From positions 62,001 through 126,000 of the forward strand of contig NZ_VFRR01000002.1 in assembly GCF_006385675.1 (NCBI RefSeq): DNA of 64,000 nucleotides. Direction: 5' to 3'. The translations under genes were made by a program, and so were the position numbers. Shown one piece after another: positions 33,934 to 43,062 of this stretch. Positions within the stretch are counted from its first letter, which is position 1; the number at the start of each line of letters is the position of its first letter. The notes under the pieces are model-generated. The model worked only from the letters and a program-made list of their open reading frames with translations, did no database searches and was not told the DNA's origin. This DNA comes from Maribrevibacterium harenarium (GTDB lineage: Bacteria; Pseudomonadota; Gammaproteobacteria; Pseudomonadales; Marinomonadaceae).

Positions 33934-36741
33934 ATGAAAGCACCTTACGACACTTTATTCCAACAGCTTAAAGCGCACATTGACGAAGCGCGGTTGATCC
34001 ATGACCCGCTACGTACTTTGGCCTATGGCACGGATGCAAGCTTTTACCGTTTGACTCCCCAGCTTGTGGTGCGAGTCAACGATGAAGCCGAAGTGAAGTT
34101 GGTGTTAAAACATGCCCGTGAACTGGGTTTGCCGGTGACGTTTCGCGCCGGCGGTACCAGTCTGTCTGGGCAAGCGGTGACCGATTCCGTATTGATCCAA
34201 TTATCGGATCAATGGAAAGGCTACCGTATTCACGATCATGGTCAGGCGGTATCCTTGCAGCCGGGCATCATTGGCGCCCGTGCTAACCAGTTGCTCGCAC
34301 CGTTTCAACGTAAAATCGGCCCCGATCCCGCCTCCATCAACGCTTGTATGATTGGCGGTATCGCGGCGAATAACGCCAGTGGCATGTGTTGTGGTACGGC
34401 GCAAAATAGCTACAACACCATCAAAAGTATGCGTGTGATTTTGGCGGATGGTACCTTGCTGGATACGGCGGATGAAACGAGTTGTAAAGCCTTTCGCGAG
34501 AGCCATGGGGAGCTACTTAGCACCCTTAGCCACTTAGCGATGCAAACCAAAGCCAACCCTGAGTTAGCCGAAAAAATACAACACAAATACCGATTGAAGA
34601 ACACCACAGGGTACAGTCTAAATAGCTTGATCGACTTTGATGATCCGATCGATATTCTGATGCACCTGATGATTGGTTCCGAAGGTACGCTGGGCTTTAT
34701 CAGCGAAGTGACCTATCACACGGTGGAAGATCACCCCATCAAAGCCGCGGCGATGATTTTCTTCCCCGATATGGAATCCACCTGTCGTGCGGTAACAGCA
34801 TTAAAAGCCACGCCAGTTTCCGCGGTTGAGCTGATTGATCGTGCTGGCCTACGTGCGGTGGAAGGCAAACCCGGTATGCCGGATTTGTTGGCGACCTTGG
34901 GCAGCGATGCCGCAGGCCTACTGGTGGATGTGCGTGGTGCAACCCAAGACGAGTTGGCGGAAAAAGTCGCGGCAGTCGAAACGGCATTGGCGTCCATGGA
35001 AACGGTGAATCCGATTCTCTTTACCCAAGACCAAGCTTTGTACGATTCCTACTGGAAAATCCGCAAAGGCTTGTTCCCCGCGGTAGGCGCGGTGCGTGCC
35101 GTTGGCACCACGGTTATCATCGAAGACGTGGCGTTCCCAGTGGAACAACTTGCCGAAGGGGTATTGGAGCTACAGGGGGTCTTCCAAAAATACGGTTACT
35201 CCGAAGCCATCTTGTTTGGTCATGCGTTAGAAGGCAATTTGCACTTTGTCTTTACCCAAGGGTTTGATGATCCGGCGGAAGTGAAACGCTACGAAGCTCT
35301 GATGGACGAAGTGGCACAGCTCGTCGCAGTAAAATACCAAGGCTCCCTAAAAGCCGAGCATGGCACAGGTCGCAATATGGCCCCTTATGTGGTGCTTGAA
35401 TGGGGTCAGCAAGCCTATGATTTGATGTGGGAAATCAAAAAAGCCTTTGACCCACAAACCCTGTTAAACCCAGACGTAATCTTGTCTCACAATGCCAATA
35501 TTCACGTCGAAAACTTAAAACCTCTGCCCCAAGCCAACGATAAGGTGGACACCTGCATCGAGTGTGGCTTCTGTGAATCTTCTTGCCCATCCCGAGCGTT
35601 AACCCTAACGCCCCGCCAGCGCATTGTGCTGTGGCGCGAGATTCAGCGTTTAGAGCGCAATGGCGAAGACCCTAAGCGTCTCGCGGAATTGCGCGAAGAA
35701 TACGCTTACCAAGGGGTGGACACTTGTGCCGCCTGTGGCCTGTGTTCCATGCAGTGTCCGGTGGGCATTAATACCGGCGATTTGACCCGAGAACTGCGTC
35801 ATGACCGTTACGGTGACAGCAAAGTGGGCTACTGGTTTGCCGATCACTTTGCTGGTGTGACCCAAACCGCCCGTGCTGGTTTAGCGATTGGCTCGGGGAT
35901 GCGCAATGTGGTGGGCAATATGGGCATGAAGGGGCTCACCAAAATCGGTAACGCGGTTACCGGTGGCATGATTCCGATCTGGCACAAACAGATGCCAACT
36001 GGCGCTAGTATGCCGTCGAAACAAGATATCCCAACGGTCGGAGAGCGCGAAGTGGTTTATCTACCTAGCTGTGCGACTCGAGTGATGGGGGCTGGCCCAA
36101 CGGCGACAGACAAACGCTCCACCATGGACGTGACTTTATCTGTACTTAAAAAAGCTGGCTTTAAAGTCATTATACCCAATGAGGTAGAAAGCCAATGTTG
36201 TGGTATGGCCTTCCAATCCAAAGGCCAGTTCGATGCCGCAGAGAAAAAAGCCCGTGAACTCAATACGTTATTGTTGCAAGCCAGCCGTAATGGGGAAGTG
36301 CCAGTGCTGTGTGACACCAGCCCTTGTTTGCTGCGCATGAAAGAAACCTTGTCGCCAGAGCTGAAACTCTATGAGCAAGTGGCCTTTCTCGCTGAATTTG
36401 TGATGCCGCATCTGACTATCCAGAAAAAGATCCCGAATATGGCACTGCACATCACCTGTAGCGCCACCCGTATGGGCTTGGCGAATACCTTTGTTAGCCT
36501 TGCGCAACAACTCGCGGAAGAAGTGTTCATTCCACCGGATATTACCTGCTGCGGCTTCGCCGGCGACAAAGGCTTCTCCACACCGGAGTTAAACCAAAGC
36601 GCCTTGAAAACCCTCAAAAACGCCGTGCAACACTGCGACGTGGGCTACTCCAACAACCGCACCTGTGAAATCGGCCTGACCGAACACTCGGGGATTGAAT
36701 ACCAGTCAATTATCTACTTGGTGGATCAAGTGTCGGCATAA
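33934..36741 (+). CDS. FAD/4Fe-4S respiratory dehydrogenase, probable D-lactate dehydrogenase (Dld-II type)
   Basis: This 935-aa protein has three parts. An N-terminal FAD-binding PCMH domain (VTFRAGGTSLSGQAV, GPDPASINACMIGGIAANNASGMC) is followed by the FAD-oxidase C domain (LFGHALEGNLHFVF, EHGTGRNMAPYV). Two 4Fe-4S motifs follow around residues 545-620 (CIECGFCESSCP, CAACGLCSMQCPVG). Two C-terminal CCG cysteine-rich repeats follow (ESQCCGMAFQSKG, ITCCGFAGDKGF). Length and architecture match the Fe-S D-lactate dehydrogenase of Shewanella (Dld-II) and the Pseudomonas dld product, rather than glycolate oxidase GlcDEF. SD AGGAG precedes ATG 33934. The LldR-type regulator and TRAP genes support lactate as substrate; another 2-hydroxy acid remains possible. 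Confidence 0.9.
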   Translation: MKAPYDTLFQQLKAHIDEARLIHDPLRTLAYGTDASFYRLTPQLVVRVNDEAEVKLVLKHARELGLPVTFRAGGTSLSGQAVTDSVLIQLSDQWKGYRIHDHGQAVSLQPGIIGARANQLLAPFQRKIGPDPASINACMIGGIAANNASGMCCGTAQNSYNTIKSMRVILADGTLLDTADETSCKAFRESHGELLSTLSHLAMQTKANPELAEKIQHKYRLKNTTGYSLNSLIDFDDPIDILMHLMIGSEGTLGFISEVTYHTVEDHPIKAAAMIFFPDMESTCRAVTALKATPVSAVELIDRAGLRAVEGKPGMPDLLATLGSDAAGLLVDVRGATQDELAEKVAAVETALASMETVNPILFTQDQALYDSYWKIRKGLFPAVGAVRAVGTTVIIEDVAFPVEQLAEGVLELQGVFQKYGYSEAILFGHALEGNLHFVFTQGFDDPAEVKRYEALMDEVAQLVAVKYQGSLKAEHGTGRNMAPYVVLEWGQQAYDLMWEIKKAFDPQTLLNPDVILSHNANIHVENLKPLPQANDKVDTCIECGFCESSCPSRALTLTPRQRIVLWREIQRLERNGEDPKRLAELREEYAYQGVDTCAACGLCSMQCPVGINTGDLTRELRHDRYGDSKVGYWFADHFAGVTQTARAGLAIGSGMRNVVGNMGMKGLTKIGNAVTGGMIPIWHKQMPTGASMPSKQDIPTVGEREVVYLPSCATRVMGAGPTATDKRSTMDVTLSVLKKAGFKVIIPNEVESQCCGMAFQSKGQFDAAEKKARELNTLLLQASRNGEVPVLCDTSPCLLRMKETLSPELKLYEQVAFLAEFVMPHLTIQKKIPNMALHITCSATRMGLANTFVSLAQQLAEEVFIPPDITCCGFAGDKGFSTPELNQSALKTLKNAVQHCDVGYSNNRTCEIGLTEHSGIEYQSIIYLVDQVSA

Positions 36742-36767
36742 GCTCTCAACCAAGATAAGCGCTCCTT

Positions 36768-36795
36768 GAAAGCCCAGTTCACAGCTGGGCTTTTT
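36768..36795 (+). terminator. Terminator of the TRAP-dehydrogenase operon
   Basis: Stem AGCCCAG/CTGGGCT (36771-36777 with 36785-36791), extended by A-T pairs, is followed by TTTTTC. It lies 27 bases after the dehydrogenase stop. Confidence 0.88.
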
Positions 36796-36810
36796 CGTTG
36801 CTAATAGGGG

Positions 36811-37605
36811 TTAATTCAACATGGCACTGGTGGATAAACCAAACACACACACCACCAGCAAGGCGACACCCACAAAGCGGAAGAAGGTGGGTGTTTCGGC
36901 TTTTTGTAGGCGTTCATGGGCTTGCTGTCCAAGCAGGTGGCCGATAAAGGCACAGGGCAGTAACCAAAGTTGGTGAATTAGTTGTAAGTCCACGCCAGCT
37001 ATCAGGAACGACACCATCTTGATGCACACCAAGATAAACCACAGCACGAATAAGGTATCTCGCAGCTGATGGCGAGGTACATTGGTGGCGAATACGGAAA
37101 CGATCAGCGGAGCGCCGATAAGGGAGGTACCGCTAACGTAACCCCCCAGCATAAGTAAGCCCGTACTCACCACCGGGTTCTTGCTATAAAAGGGTTTATT
37201 AATTATGTAGGACACGGCAAAGATGGCGATGATGACAAAAATAATGGTGGTGACTATATCCGCTGGTAGCGATAGTAAGCCAAATACCCCGATCAATTTC
37301 GGCACGATCATGATGCTGAGGGCTTTCTTCAAATAGCCCCAAGCGATGTTGCCGGAGTCCTCCCCCGATTGCGGTAGGCTAGCATCTGCTTTGGCTTTTT
37401 TCGCTCCACGCCAAGCAATCCAACTGGAGAAAATCAGTAGGTGAATGGAAATAATGGGCAGGTACACCAGCGGGTCGTTATGCACCAACAGCAGGAACGG
37501 TAGCGCCAATACCGCGCCACCAAAGCCAAGCCCGGAGCGTACAAAGCCACTCCAGATAAAGATCAAGCCAATTAAAGCCAGTTGCCAAAAGGCGAGGTTT
37601 TCCAT
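36811..37605 (-). CDS. TSUP-family (TauE/SafE) membrane permease
   Basis: This 264-aa integral membrane protein has about eight helices and the TauE/SafE duplicated pattern (GLIFIWSGFVRSGLGFGGAVLALPFLLL near the N-terminus; GGYVSGTSLIGAPLIVSVFATNVPRHQLRDTL in the second half). The family exports sulfite, sulfoacetate or other small anions. It is convergent with the dehydrogenase operon and divergent from recQ. No substrate clue is visible. Confidence 0.88.
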   Translation of the reverse strand: MENLAFWQLALIGLIFIWSGFVRSGLGFGGAVLALPFLLLVHNDPLVYLPIISIHLLIFSSWIAWRGAKKAKADASLPQSGEDSGNIAWGYLKKALSIMIVPKLIGVFGLLSLPADIVTTIIFVIIAIFAVSYIINKPFYSKNPVVSTGLLMLGGYVSGTSLIGAPLIVSVFATNVPRHQLRDTLFVLWFILVCIKMVSFLIAGVDLQLIHQLWLLPCAFIGHLLGQQAHERLQKAETPTFFRFVGVALLVVCVFGLSTSAMLN

Positions 37606-37732
37606 GATGTACTCTCGAATTTTTGTCTTTCGCTCAGTCTACCGAGATAGCCTAGTTCAGTTAACACGAGCCTGTTCAATTATCGAGATTTCCGCAACAA
37701 TGTCTTCTTTTGATCGAAGAATAGGAATTGAT

Positions 37733-39655
37733 ATGTCGACGTTAGCAGGATCGCTACAAGCACTTTTTGGTTTCGACGGGTTTCGCGAAGGACAGCAGCA
37801 AACCATCGAGCAGTTACTCCGAGGCCAATCTTCCTTGGCGGTGTTCCCTACGGGTTCCGGGAAATCTCTGTGCTATCAGTTTACCGCTACCCAGTTGCCC
37901 CATCTGACCTTGGTGATTTCACCGCTTATCGCGCTGATGCATGACCAACTTTCCTTTTTACAGAGCAAAGGCATTGCTGCGGCGTGTTTGGATTCCACCC
38001 AAACCCGGGAAGAAAGCCAACAGGTGATGCAGCAAGTGCGCGCTGGGCAAATCAAAATTCTGATGATTTCCGTGGAGCGTTTTAAGAACGAACGTTTTCG
38101 CCGATTTATTCAGGGAGTGCCTATTTCTATGCTGGTGGTGGATGAGGCCCACTGTATTTCCGAATGGGGGCATAACTTCCGCCCTGACTATTTAAAGCTG
38201 CCCCAATACCAGCAAGAACTGCAAATCCCATTGGTGCTATTGCTGACGGCCACGGCGACACGTCGGGTACAAAAAGATATGGCGCTGAAATTTGCCATAC
38301 AGCCGGAGCACATCGTGCAAACCGGTTTTTACCGACAAAACCTCGATATTGATCTGGTGCCAGCTCAAGACAAAGACAAATTAGCGCTTTTAAAACAGAT
38401 ACTTAACGACACAGATGGGGCAGGCATCGTCTATGTTACCCAGCAAAAAACCGCCGATGATCTAGCCAATGAACTGCAGCAGGCGGGGTTCTCGGCGGTG
38501 TCTTATCACGCTGGGCTCGGTAACGAGCAACGTGCTGCGATCCAGAGCCAATTTATGGCGGGGAATACGCGTATTATTGTCGCTACCATCGCCTTTGGTA
38601 TGGGCATTGATAAGTCCGATATTCGCTTGGTGGTACATTACGATCTGCCCAAATCCATCGAAAACTACAGCCAGGAAATTGGCCGTGCCGGTCGGGACGG
38701 TCTACCCAGCCGCTGTGTGTTGCTCGCCAGTACCGATGGCCTGCATGTGTTAGAAAACTTCGTTTATGGTGATACGCCGGAACCCCATGCTATTCAAACC
38801 TTGCTTGATGAGATTGTCACCAATACCGAAAATGGTGAATGGGAGACCCAAGCCTACGGTTTAGCGCAAACCACCAATATTCGCTCCCTGCCCCTGAAAA
38901 CTTTGTTAGTACAGCTTGAACTGGCCGGTGCCATCGTGCCCAAGTATAGCTACTACAACGATGTGCGGGTGAAGTGGCACCATGACCCAAGTCGAATCCT
39001 CGGCATGTTATCGCCGGAACAAGCGACTTTGTTTCGAGCTATTGTCTTGAATACCGCCTTTAAGAAAATCTGGGGTACACCGGATTTCGAGCGTTTGCAC
39101 CAGCTAGGTTTTGAACGTGGTGTCGTGCTCAGCCTCCTTGAGCAGCTTGGTGACCAGGGCATGATTACCTTAGAAACCAAAGGCTTAACAGAAGTCTATG
39201 GTGTGGCTCCCGAGCGAATAGATAGCACCCTAAGGGAACAGTTAATTGCCTATGTAGAAGAAAAGGAACAGTCGGAAGTGGCACGACTTGCCACCATGAT
39301 GCGCTTTTTCCAACTGGATCGGTGCTTGAACCATAACCTTGCTCGCTACTTTGGCGACGCTCATGCCCCCGCTTCCTGCGGTCATTGCTCCGTGTGTCGT
39401 GGGCAGGTGTTGTCGATGGAGGAGGACAATGAGTCTATGGACGAAGAAGAAATCCTAGCCGATTTGCAACTGGCGAACATGTGGTTACTACAGAAACTAC
39501 CCAAGCACCAAGTTACACCGGTACTACTGACCCGCTTTCTGACAGGGTTAACACAGCCTGTGTTTACCAAGCTCAAAGCCCGCCAGCAGCCATTATTTGG
39601 TAAGTACGAAGAGTTGAGCTATTTGGCTATCAAACATCTCGCACAGAGTTTGTAA
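37733..39655 (+). CDS. RecQ-family ATP-dependent DNA helicase
   Basis: This SF2 helicase of 640 aa has Walker A FPTGSGKSLCYQ, DEAH box VVDEAHCISEWGHNFRPDY, motif III LTATATRRVQKDM and motif VI QEIGRAGRDGLPS, followed by a zinc-binding cysteine set (CLNHNLARYFGD..CGHCSVC) and a winged-helix-like tail. No HRDC domain is evident, so it is a short RecQ paralogue rather than canonical RecQ. ATG 37733 has AGGA 7 bases upstream. Long in-frame upstream sequence lies antisense to the TSUP gene and is not coding. Role: DNA repair or fork processing. Confidence 0.9.
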   Translation: MSTLAGSLQALFGFDGFREGQQQTIEQLLRGQSSLAVFPTGSGKSLCYQFTATQLPHLTLVISPLIALMHDQLSFLQSKGIAAACLDSTQTREESQQVMQQVRAGQIKILMISVERFKNERFRRFIQGVPISMLVVDEAHCISEWGHNFRPDYLKLPQYQQELQIPLVLLLTATATRRVQKDMALKFAIQPEHIVQTGFYRQNLDIDLVPAQDKDKLALLKQILNDTDGAGIVYVTQQKTADDLANELQQAGFSAVSYHAGLGNEQRAAIQSQFMAGNTRIIVATIAFGMGIDKSDIRLVVHYDLPKSIENYSQEIGRAGRDGLPSRCVLLASTDGLHVLENFVYGDTPEPHAIQTLLDEIVTNTENGEWETQAYGLAQTTNIRSLPLKTLLVQLELAGAIVPKYSYYNDVRVKWHHDPSRILGMLSPEQATLFRAIVLNTAFKKIWGTPDFERLHQLGFERGVVLSLLEQLGDQGMITLETKGLTEVYGVAPERIDSTLREQLIAYVEEKEQSEVARLATMMRFFQLDRCLNHNLARYFGDAHAPASCGHCSVCRGQVLSMEEDNESMDEEEILADLQLANMWLLQKLPKHQVTPVLLTRFLTGLTQPVFTKLKARQQPLFGKYEELSYLAIKHLAQSL

Positions 39656-39672
39656 TCTGTCATGCTCTTGGG

Positions 39673-39707
39673 AGTAGCCTCTTTAAGTCGAGCCTAAAGG
39701 GGCTACT
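39673..39707 (+). terminator. Hairpin terminator after the RecQ-type gene
   Basis: A 13-bp stem with one G-U pair (39673-39685 with 39695-39707) and a 9-base loop overlaps the last codon region of the convergent parE gene. The T-run is short, so efficiency is uncertain. Confidence 0.55.
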
Positions 39708-40005
39708 TTACTGGCTCGTCGGGTAGCTTGAGCATTCGCTCAGAACGCCAAACACGTATGATGGTGATCAAGGCAGGTTCGCGTAGGTAAACAATCCGAA
39801 AGGGTGGTTGAATGAATTCTCTCAGGGCGGGCGTTGAAAACTCCGGTACTATTCGTCCCGAGTCCGGATGGTCTAATGCGACGTGACATTGCTTGAGTAT
39901 CTTTTCGAGTAGCGATTTGCCCACTTGTGGCGCACCCAATTCCGTGTAGTAGTCTTTGATTTCTTGCATGTCCGCCAAGGCAGACCGGGCGATGCGTAAT
40001 TCCAT
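39703..40005 (-). CDS. ParE/RelE-family toxin
   Basis: A 100-aa RelE-fold protein: MELRIARSALADMQEIKDYYTELGAPQVGKSLLEKILKQC, then REFIQPPFRIVYLREPALITIIRVWRSERML. The pattern fits ParE (gyrase-targeting) or RelE (mRNA-cleaving) toxins. The start codon directly follows the antitoxin stop (TAA-ATG). The precise subfamily and target cannot be decided from sequence alone. Confidence 0.88.
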   Translation of the reverse strand: MELRIARSALADMQEIKDYYTELGAPQVGKSLLEKILKQCHVALDHPDSGRIVPEFSTPALREFIQPPFRIVYLREPALITIIRVWRSERMLKLPDEPVK

Positions 40006-40275
40006 TTACTCGATTCCTAGTGCTTGCTTAGCATCCTCTAGCGATACGGTGTCATGATCCCGCGCTTCGGCGAGTCCTTTGGCGACAGCTTTGACAAACG
40101 CCAGTTCATCAGCGGTACGTTCGAAGTCCTCTAGTCCTTGCATCACAGCAACGCCCCGTCCTCGGCTAGTGAGCAGAATGGGACGATGGTTTTCTTGCGC
40201 TCGGCCCACGATTTTACCGGGGTTTACCTTTAGATCCGACAAAGGAATCACATCTTCTGAAAACTTGGTTTGCAT
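40006..40275 (-). CDS. Phd/YefM-family antitoxin
   Basis: From ATG 40275 (GGAG 7 bases upstream) an 89-aa protein reads MQTKFSEDVIPLSDLKVNPGKIVGRAQENHRPILLTSRGRGVAVMQGLEDFE. This is the Phd/YefM fold that binds operator DNA and neutralises the adjacent toxin with its C-terminus. It is the first gene of the pair. Pairing Phd-type antitoxin with a ParE-type toxin is common. It is unrelated in sequence detail to the YefM at 27910. Confidence 0.9.
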   Translation of the reverse strand: MQTKFSEDVIPLSDLKVNPGKIVGRAQENHRPILLTSRGRGVAVMQGLEDFERTADELAFVKAVAKGLAEARDHDTVSLEDAKQALGIE

Positions 40276-40445
40276 AAGATACTCCACTTTAAACAGGTCT
40301 TTTTATAGCACCTGTACCTAGTGCCCGCTAGGAAAATCGCTTCTTTTTTCACCACAGCCATAGACATTTTATACACAGGCTTTATAGTCCGCCCCATCAA
40401 TTTTTTCTGCGCTGACCACAGCCTCATTTCACTATTGGAACCCCC

Positions 40446-42035
40446 ATGATCGTAGCTTCTAACGTTACCATGCAGTTTGGTAGCAAACCCCTGTTTGAAA
40501 ACATCTCCGTTAAATTCAGCGATGGTAATCGCTATGGTCTGATCGGTGCCAACGGCTGTGGTAAATCGACCTTCATGAAGATTCTCGATGGCAGTTTGAT
40601 CCCCACTGCTGGGAATGTGTCGGTGAGCCCCAATTTGCGCGTCGGTAAGTTGAATCAGGATCAGTTCGCCTTTGAAGAGTTCTCGGTTATCGACACTGTT
40701 ATCATGGGTTACAAAGAACTGTGGGAAGTGAAGAAAGAGCGTGACCGCATTTATAGCTTGCCGGAAATGAGCGAAGACGACGGTATCAAAGTCGCCGAGT
40801 TGGAAGGCGAGTTTATGGAAATGGACGGCTATAGTGCGGAAAGTAAAGCCGGTGAAATTCTCTTGGGTGCCGGTATCGATGAATCCCTCCATTATGGCCC
40901 CATGAGCGAAGTGGCGCCGGGCTGGAAACTGCGTGTGCTATTGGCGCAAGCTTTATTCTCCGAGCCAGACATTCTGCTACTGGACGAGCCGACCAACAAC
41001 TTGGATATTGACTCCATCCGTTGGTTGGAAGACATGCTCAACCAGTATAAATCTACCATGGTGATCATTTCCCACGATCGTCACTTTTTGAACTCGGTTT
41101 GTACCCACATGGCGGACATCGACTTCGGTGAACTACGTGTTTACCCAGGTAACTACGATGACTTTATGTTGGCATCTGCCCAAGCTCGCGAATCCATGAT
41201 GGCGGCCAATGCCAAGAAATCTGCGCAAATCGCCGATCTGAAACAGTTCGTTGCCCGCTTCTCGGCCAACGCATCGAAAGCAAAACAAGCAACGTCCCGC
41301 GCTCGTCAGCTGGATAAAATCAAGCTAGAAGATATCAAACCATCGAGCCGTCAGAACCCCTTTATCCGCTTTAATCAGCAAAAGAAACTGCACCGTCAGG
41401 CATTGATTCTTGAGAATGTGGGGCACGGATTTGAAGGCGAAAAGCTATTCCAAGGGGGCAACCTGATTCTGGATGCGGGTGCACGCCTTGCTGTATTGGG
41501 TGAAAACGGTGTGGGTAAAACCACCATGTTACGTTGTTTGATGAACGAACTTCAGGCTCAGGAAGGCACGATCAAGTGGGCGGAAAACGCTACTCTCGGC
41601 TACTGTCCTCAAGACAGCAACGACCTGTTCGACAACGACATGACCTTGTTTGAATGGATGACTCAATGGCGTAAACCAAGCGATGACGACCAAATCGTGC
41701 GTGCGACCCTTGGCCGTATGCTGTTCTCGGCGGATGACTTCAACAAGAAAGCCAAAGTGTGTTCCGGTGGTGAGAAAAACCGCCTGATCTTCGGTAAATT
41801 GATCCTGCAAGAAACCAACGTCTTGGTGATGGACGAGCCGACCAACCACTTGGATATGGAGTCTATCGAGTCCCTAAACATGGCGTTGGAAATGTACCCC
41901 GGCACCCTGATTTTTGTTAGCCACGACCGAGAGTTTGTTTCCTCGTTGGCGACGGAAATTTTGCACATCAAAAACCACAAAATCGAACACTTCCAAGGCA
42001 CTTATGACGAATTCCTAGCGTCTCGAGAGCTATAA
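40446..42035 (+). CDS. ybiT: ABC-F ATPase YbiT
   Basis: This soluble protein of 529 aa has two ABC domains: Walker [10 protein letters not shown] at about residue 35 and GENGVGKTT at about 352; Walker [13 protein letters not shown] and [13 protein letters not shown] linker rich in Lys/Arg ([39 protein letters not shown]) lies between them. ABC-F proteins act on ribosomes; YbiT is one of four E. coli members with a poorly defined role. Length and the start [24 protein letters not shown] match YbiT rather than EttA. It is a monocistronic gene. Confidence 0.94.
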   Translation: MIVASNVTMQFGSKPLFENISVKFSDGNRYGLIGANGCGKSTFMKILDGSLIPTAGNVSVSPNLRVGKLNQDQFAFEEFSVIDTVIMGYKELWEVKKERDRIYSLPEMSEDDGIKVAELEGEFMEMDGYSAESKAGEILLGAGIDESLHYGPMSEVAPGWKLRVLLAQALFSEPDILLLDEPTNNLDIDSIRWLEDMLNQYKSTMVIISHDRHFLNSVCTHMADIDFGELRVYPGNYDDFMLASAQARESMMAANAKKSAQIADLKQFVARFSANASKAKQATSRARQLDKIKLEDIKPSSRQNPFIRFNQQKKLHRQALILENVGHGFEGEKLFQGGNLILDAGARLAVLGENGVGKTTMLRCLMNELQAQEGTIKWAENATLGYCPQDSNDLFDNDMTLFEWMTQWRKPSDDDQIVRATLGRMLFSADDFNKKAKVCSGGEKNRLIFGKLILQETNVLVMDEPTNHLDMESIESLNMALEMYPGTLIFVSHDREFVSSLATEILHIKNHKIEHFQGTYDEFLASREL

Positions 42036-42056
42036 AGCCTAGATAGAAAACCTTGC

Positions 42057-42085
42057 GCCGGTGGCAGGTATTCAATGCTACCGGC
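42057..42085 (+). other. Hairpin downstream of ybiT
   Basis: Stem GCCGGTGGCA/TGCTACCGGC (one G-U pair; 42057-42066 with 42076-42085) lies 21 bases after the ybiT stop. No T-run follows, so it may be a processing or stability element. Confidence 0.4.
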
Positions 42086-42276
42086 GGCTTGACTCCCATT
42101 AGCGGAACTTTTAGCATCTGCTGGCCGAAAAGATTTCAGACTGGTTCGGTTATTCCAGTCCTCAGCCGCGCTGAGATTTAGTTGCTCCTTGTAAACCCAC
42201 GGCACTTACCTTTAACAGGGTGGTGCTGGGCTATATAACCTCTTCCCTCGCATCATCCCCACAGTTGGATGAAACA

Positions 42277-42495
42277 ATGCACCCAAAACGTACTCTTATC
42301 GTCGCGCAAATTTTAATTTCCTGCATGATGGCCTTCTTAATGGTCGGCATCTTTGGCTTCTTTGAGTTCGGCGCTACCCAAGCTTGGCTAGAAGCCTGGA
42401 TGCACCGTTTTATCATTGCCTGGCCGATTGCCTTTGTGCTGTCGATTTTTGTCAGCAATTTATCGTTCCGCATTGCTGTGAAAGTGACCAATTAA
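42277..42495 (+). CDS. DUF2798 small membrane protein
   Basis: From ATG 42277 a 72-aa protein (MHPKRTLIVAQILISCMMAFLMVG, then WMHRFIIAWPIAFVLSIFVSNL) has two hydrophobic helices separated by a short loop, with the DUF2798 feature 'W...F...WP.A'. Function is unknown. A paralogue lies at 47247 (WMKSWVLAWPAAGAISFVFAP). Confidence 0.85.
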   Translation: MHPKRTLIVAQILISCMMAFLMVGIFGFFEFGATQAWLEAWMHRFIIAWPIAFVLSIFVSNLSFRIAVKVTN

Positions 42496-42558
42496 AATTC
42501 GGAAGGTGTTGCCTCATGAGCGCATGGGGCAACAAATAATCTGCTTAAAGACACCTAC

Positions 42559-42861
42559 TTATTGGTGAGATTGGGCATTTAATGGCGTGATAGAAAGTTG
42601 ACAGTTAAAAACGGCAAGCAGTCTGACGATGGTATCTAACTTTGGGTTCGCATTCTCGGTGAGAGACTTATAAAGACTGGCTCGCGTTACGCCAGCTTGT
42701 TTGGCTACTTCTGTCATGCCTTTTGCCTTTGCGGCAACATTTAAACAATGGAGCAAGTGTTCGCTGCTACCATCTTGTATGGCTTCGAGTAAAAATGCCT
42801 GTATGTCCTCATCTGATTCAAGATAGTCAGCAATATCGAAGGAGCTAGTAAGCGTAGTCAT
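42559..42861 (-). CDS. HigA-like addiction-module antidote protein (orphan)
   Basis: A 100-aa protein from ATG 42861 starts MTTLTSSFDIADYLESDEDI and carries an HTH (MTEVAKQAGVTRASLYKSLTENANPKLDTIVRLLAVF), matching the 'putative addiction module antidote' family. These are normally encoded after a RelE/HigB-type toxin gene, but no toxin gene precedes it here and none follows. It may be an orphan regulator or immunity remnant. It is divergent from the DUF2867-tetR operon and the 51-bp palindrome. Confidence 0.87.
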   Translation of the reverse strand: MTTLTSSFDIADYLESDEDIQAFLLEAIQDGSSEHLLHCLNVAAKAKGMTEVAKQAGVTRASLYKSLTENANPKLDTIVRLLAVFNCQLSITPLNAQSHQ

Positions 42862-42970
42862 AAGGTGTCTCCTACTCTTGGTTTGTACCATACTTAAAAC
42901 TGTATCCTAAAAGACACACCTGGTCAAAATTACAACAATTCTTAAGTAATCCTCTTGCAACGGAGAGGAA

Positions 42971-43021
42971 TAACCGATAAAAATACATACCATACAGTAT
43001 GGTATGTATTTTTATCGGTTA
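42971..43021. promoter_or_regulatory. 51-bp near-perfect palindrome, likely TetR operator
   Basis: Two perfect 25-base arms surround a single central A at 42996. The core CATACCATAC-A-GTATGGTATG looks like a TetR-family operator. It lies 41 bases upstream of the DUF2867 start codon in an operon that ends with a tetR gene. Full-length perfect symmetry is longer than one dimer needs, so two overlapping sites or a cruciform are possible. Confidence 0.8.
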
Positions 43022-43062
43022 ATTGAGAGCCCTCAAGCCTGCTACACAAAAGGAGATTGGCA

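Noticed and set aside
37445-37732. In-frame N-terminal extension of the RecQ-type gene
   Set aside because: It runs antisense through the TSUP permease gene; a proper SD and the family N-terminus occur at 37733.
42002-42205. Small minus-strand reading frame downstream of ybiT
   Set aside because: It starts within the structured non-coding gap, has no SD and no recognisable features; the gap contains hairpins instead.
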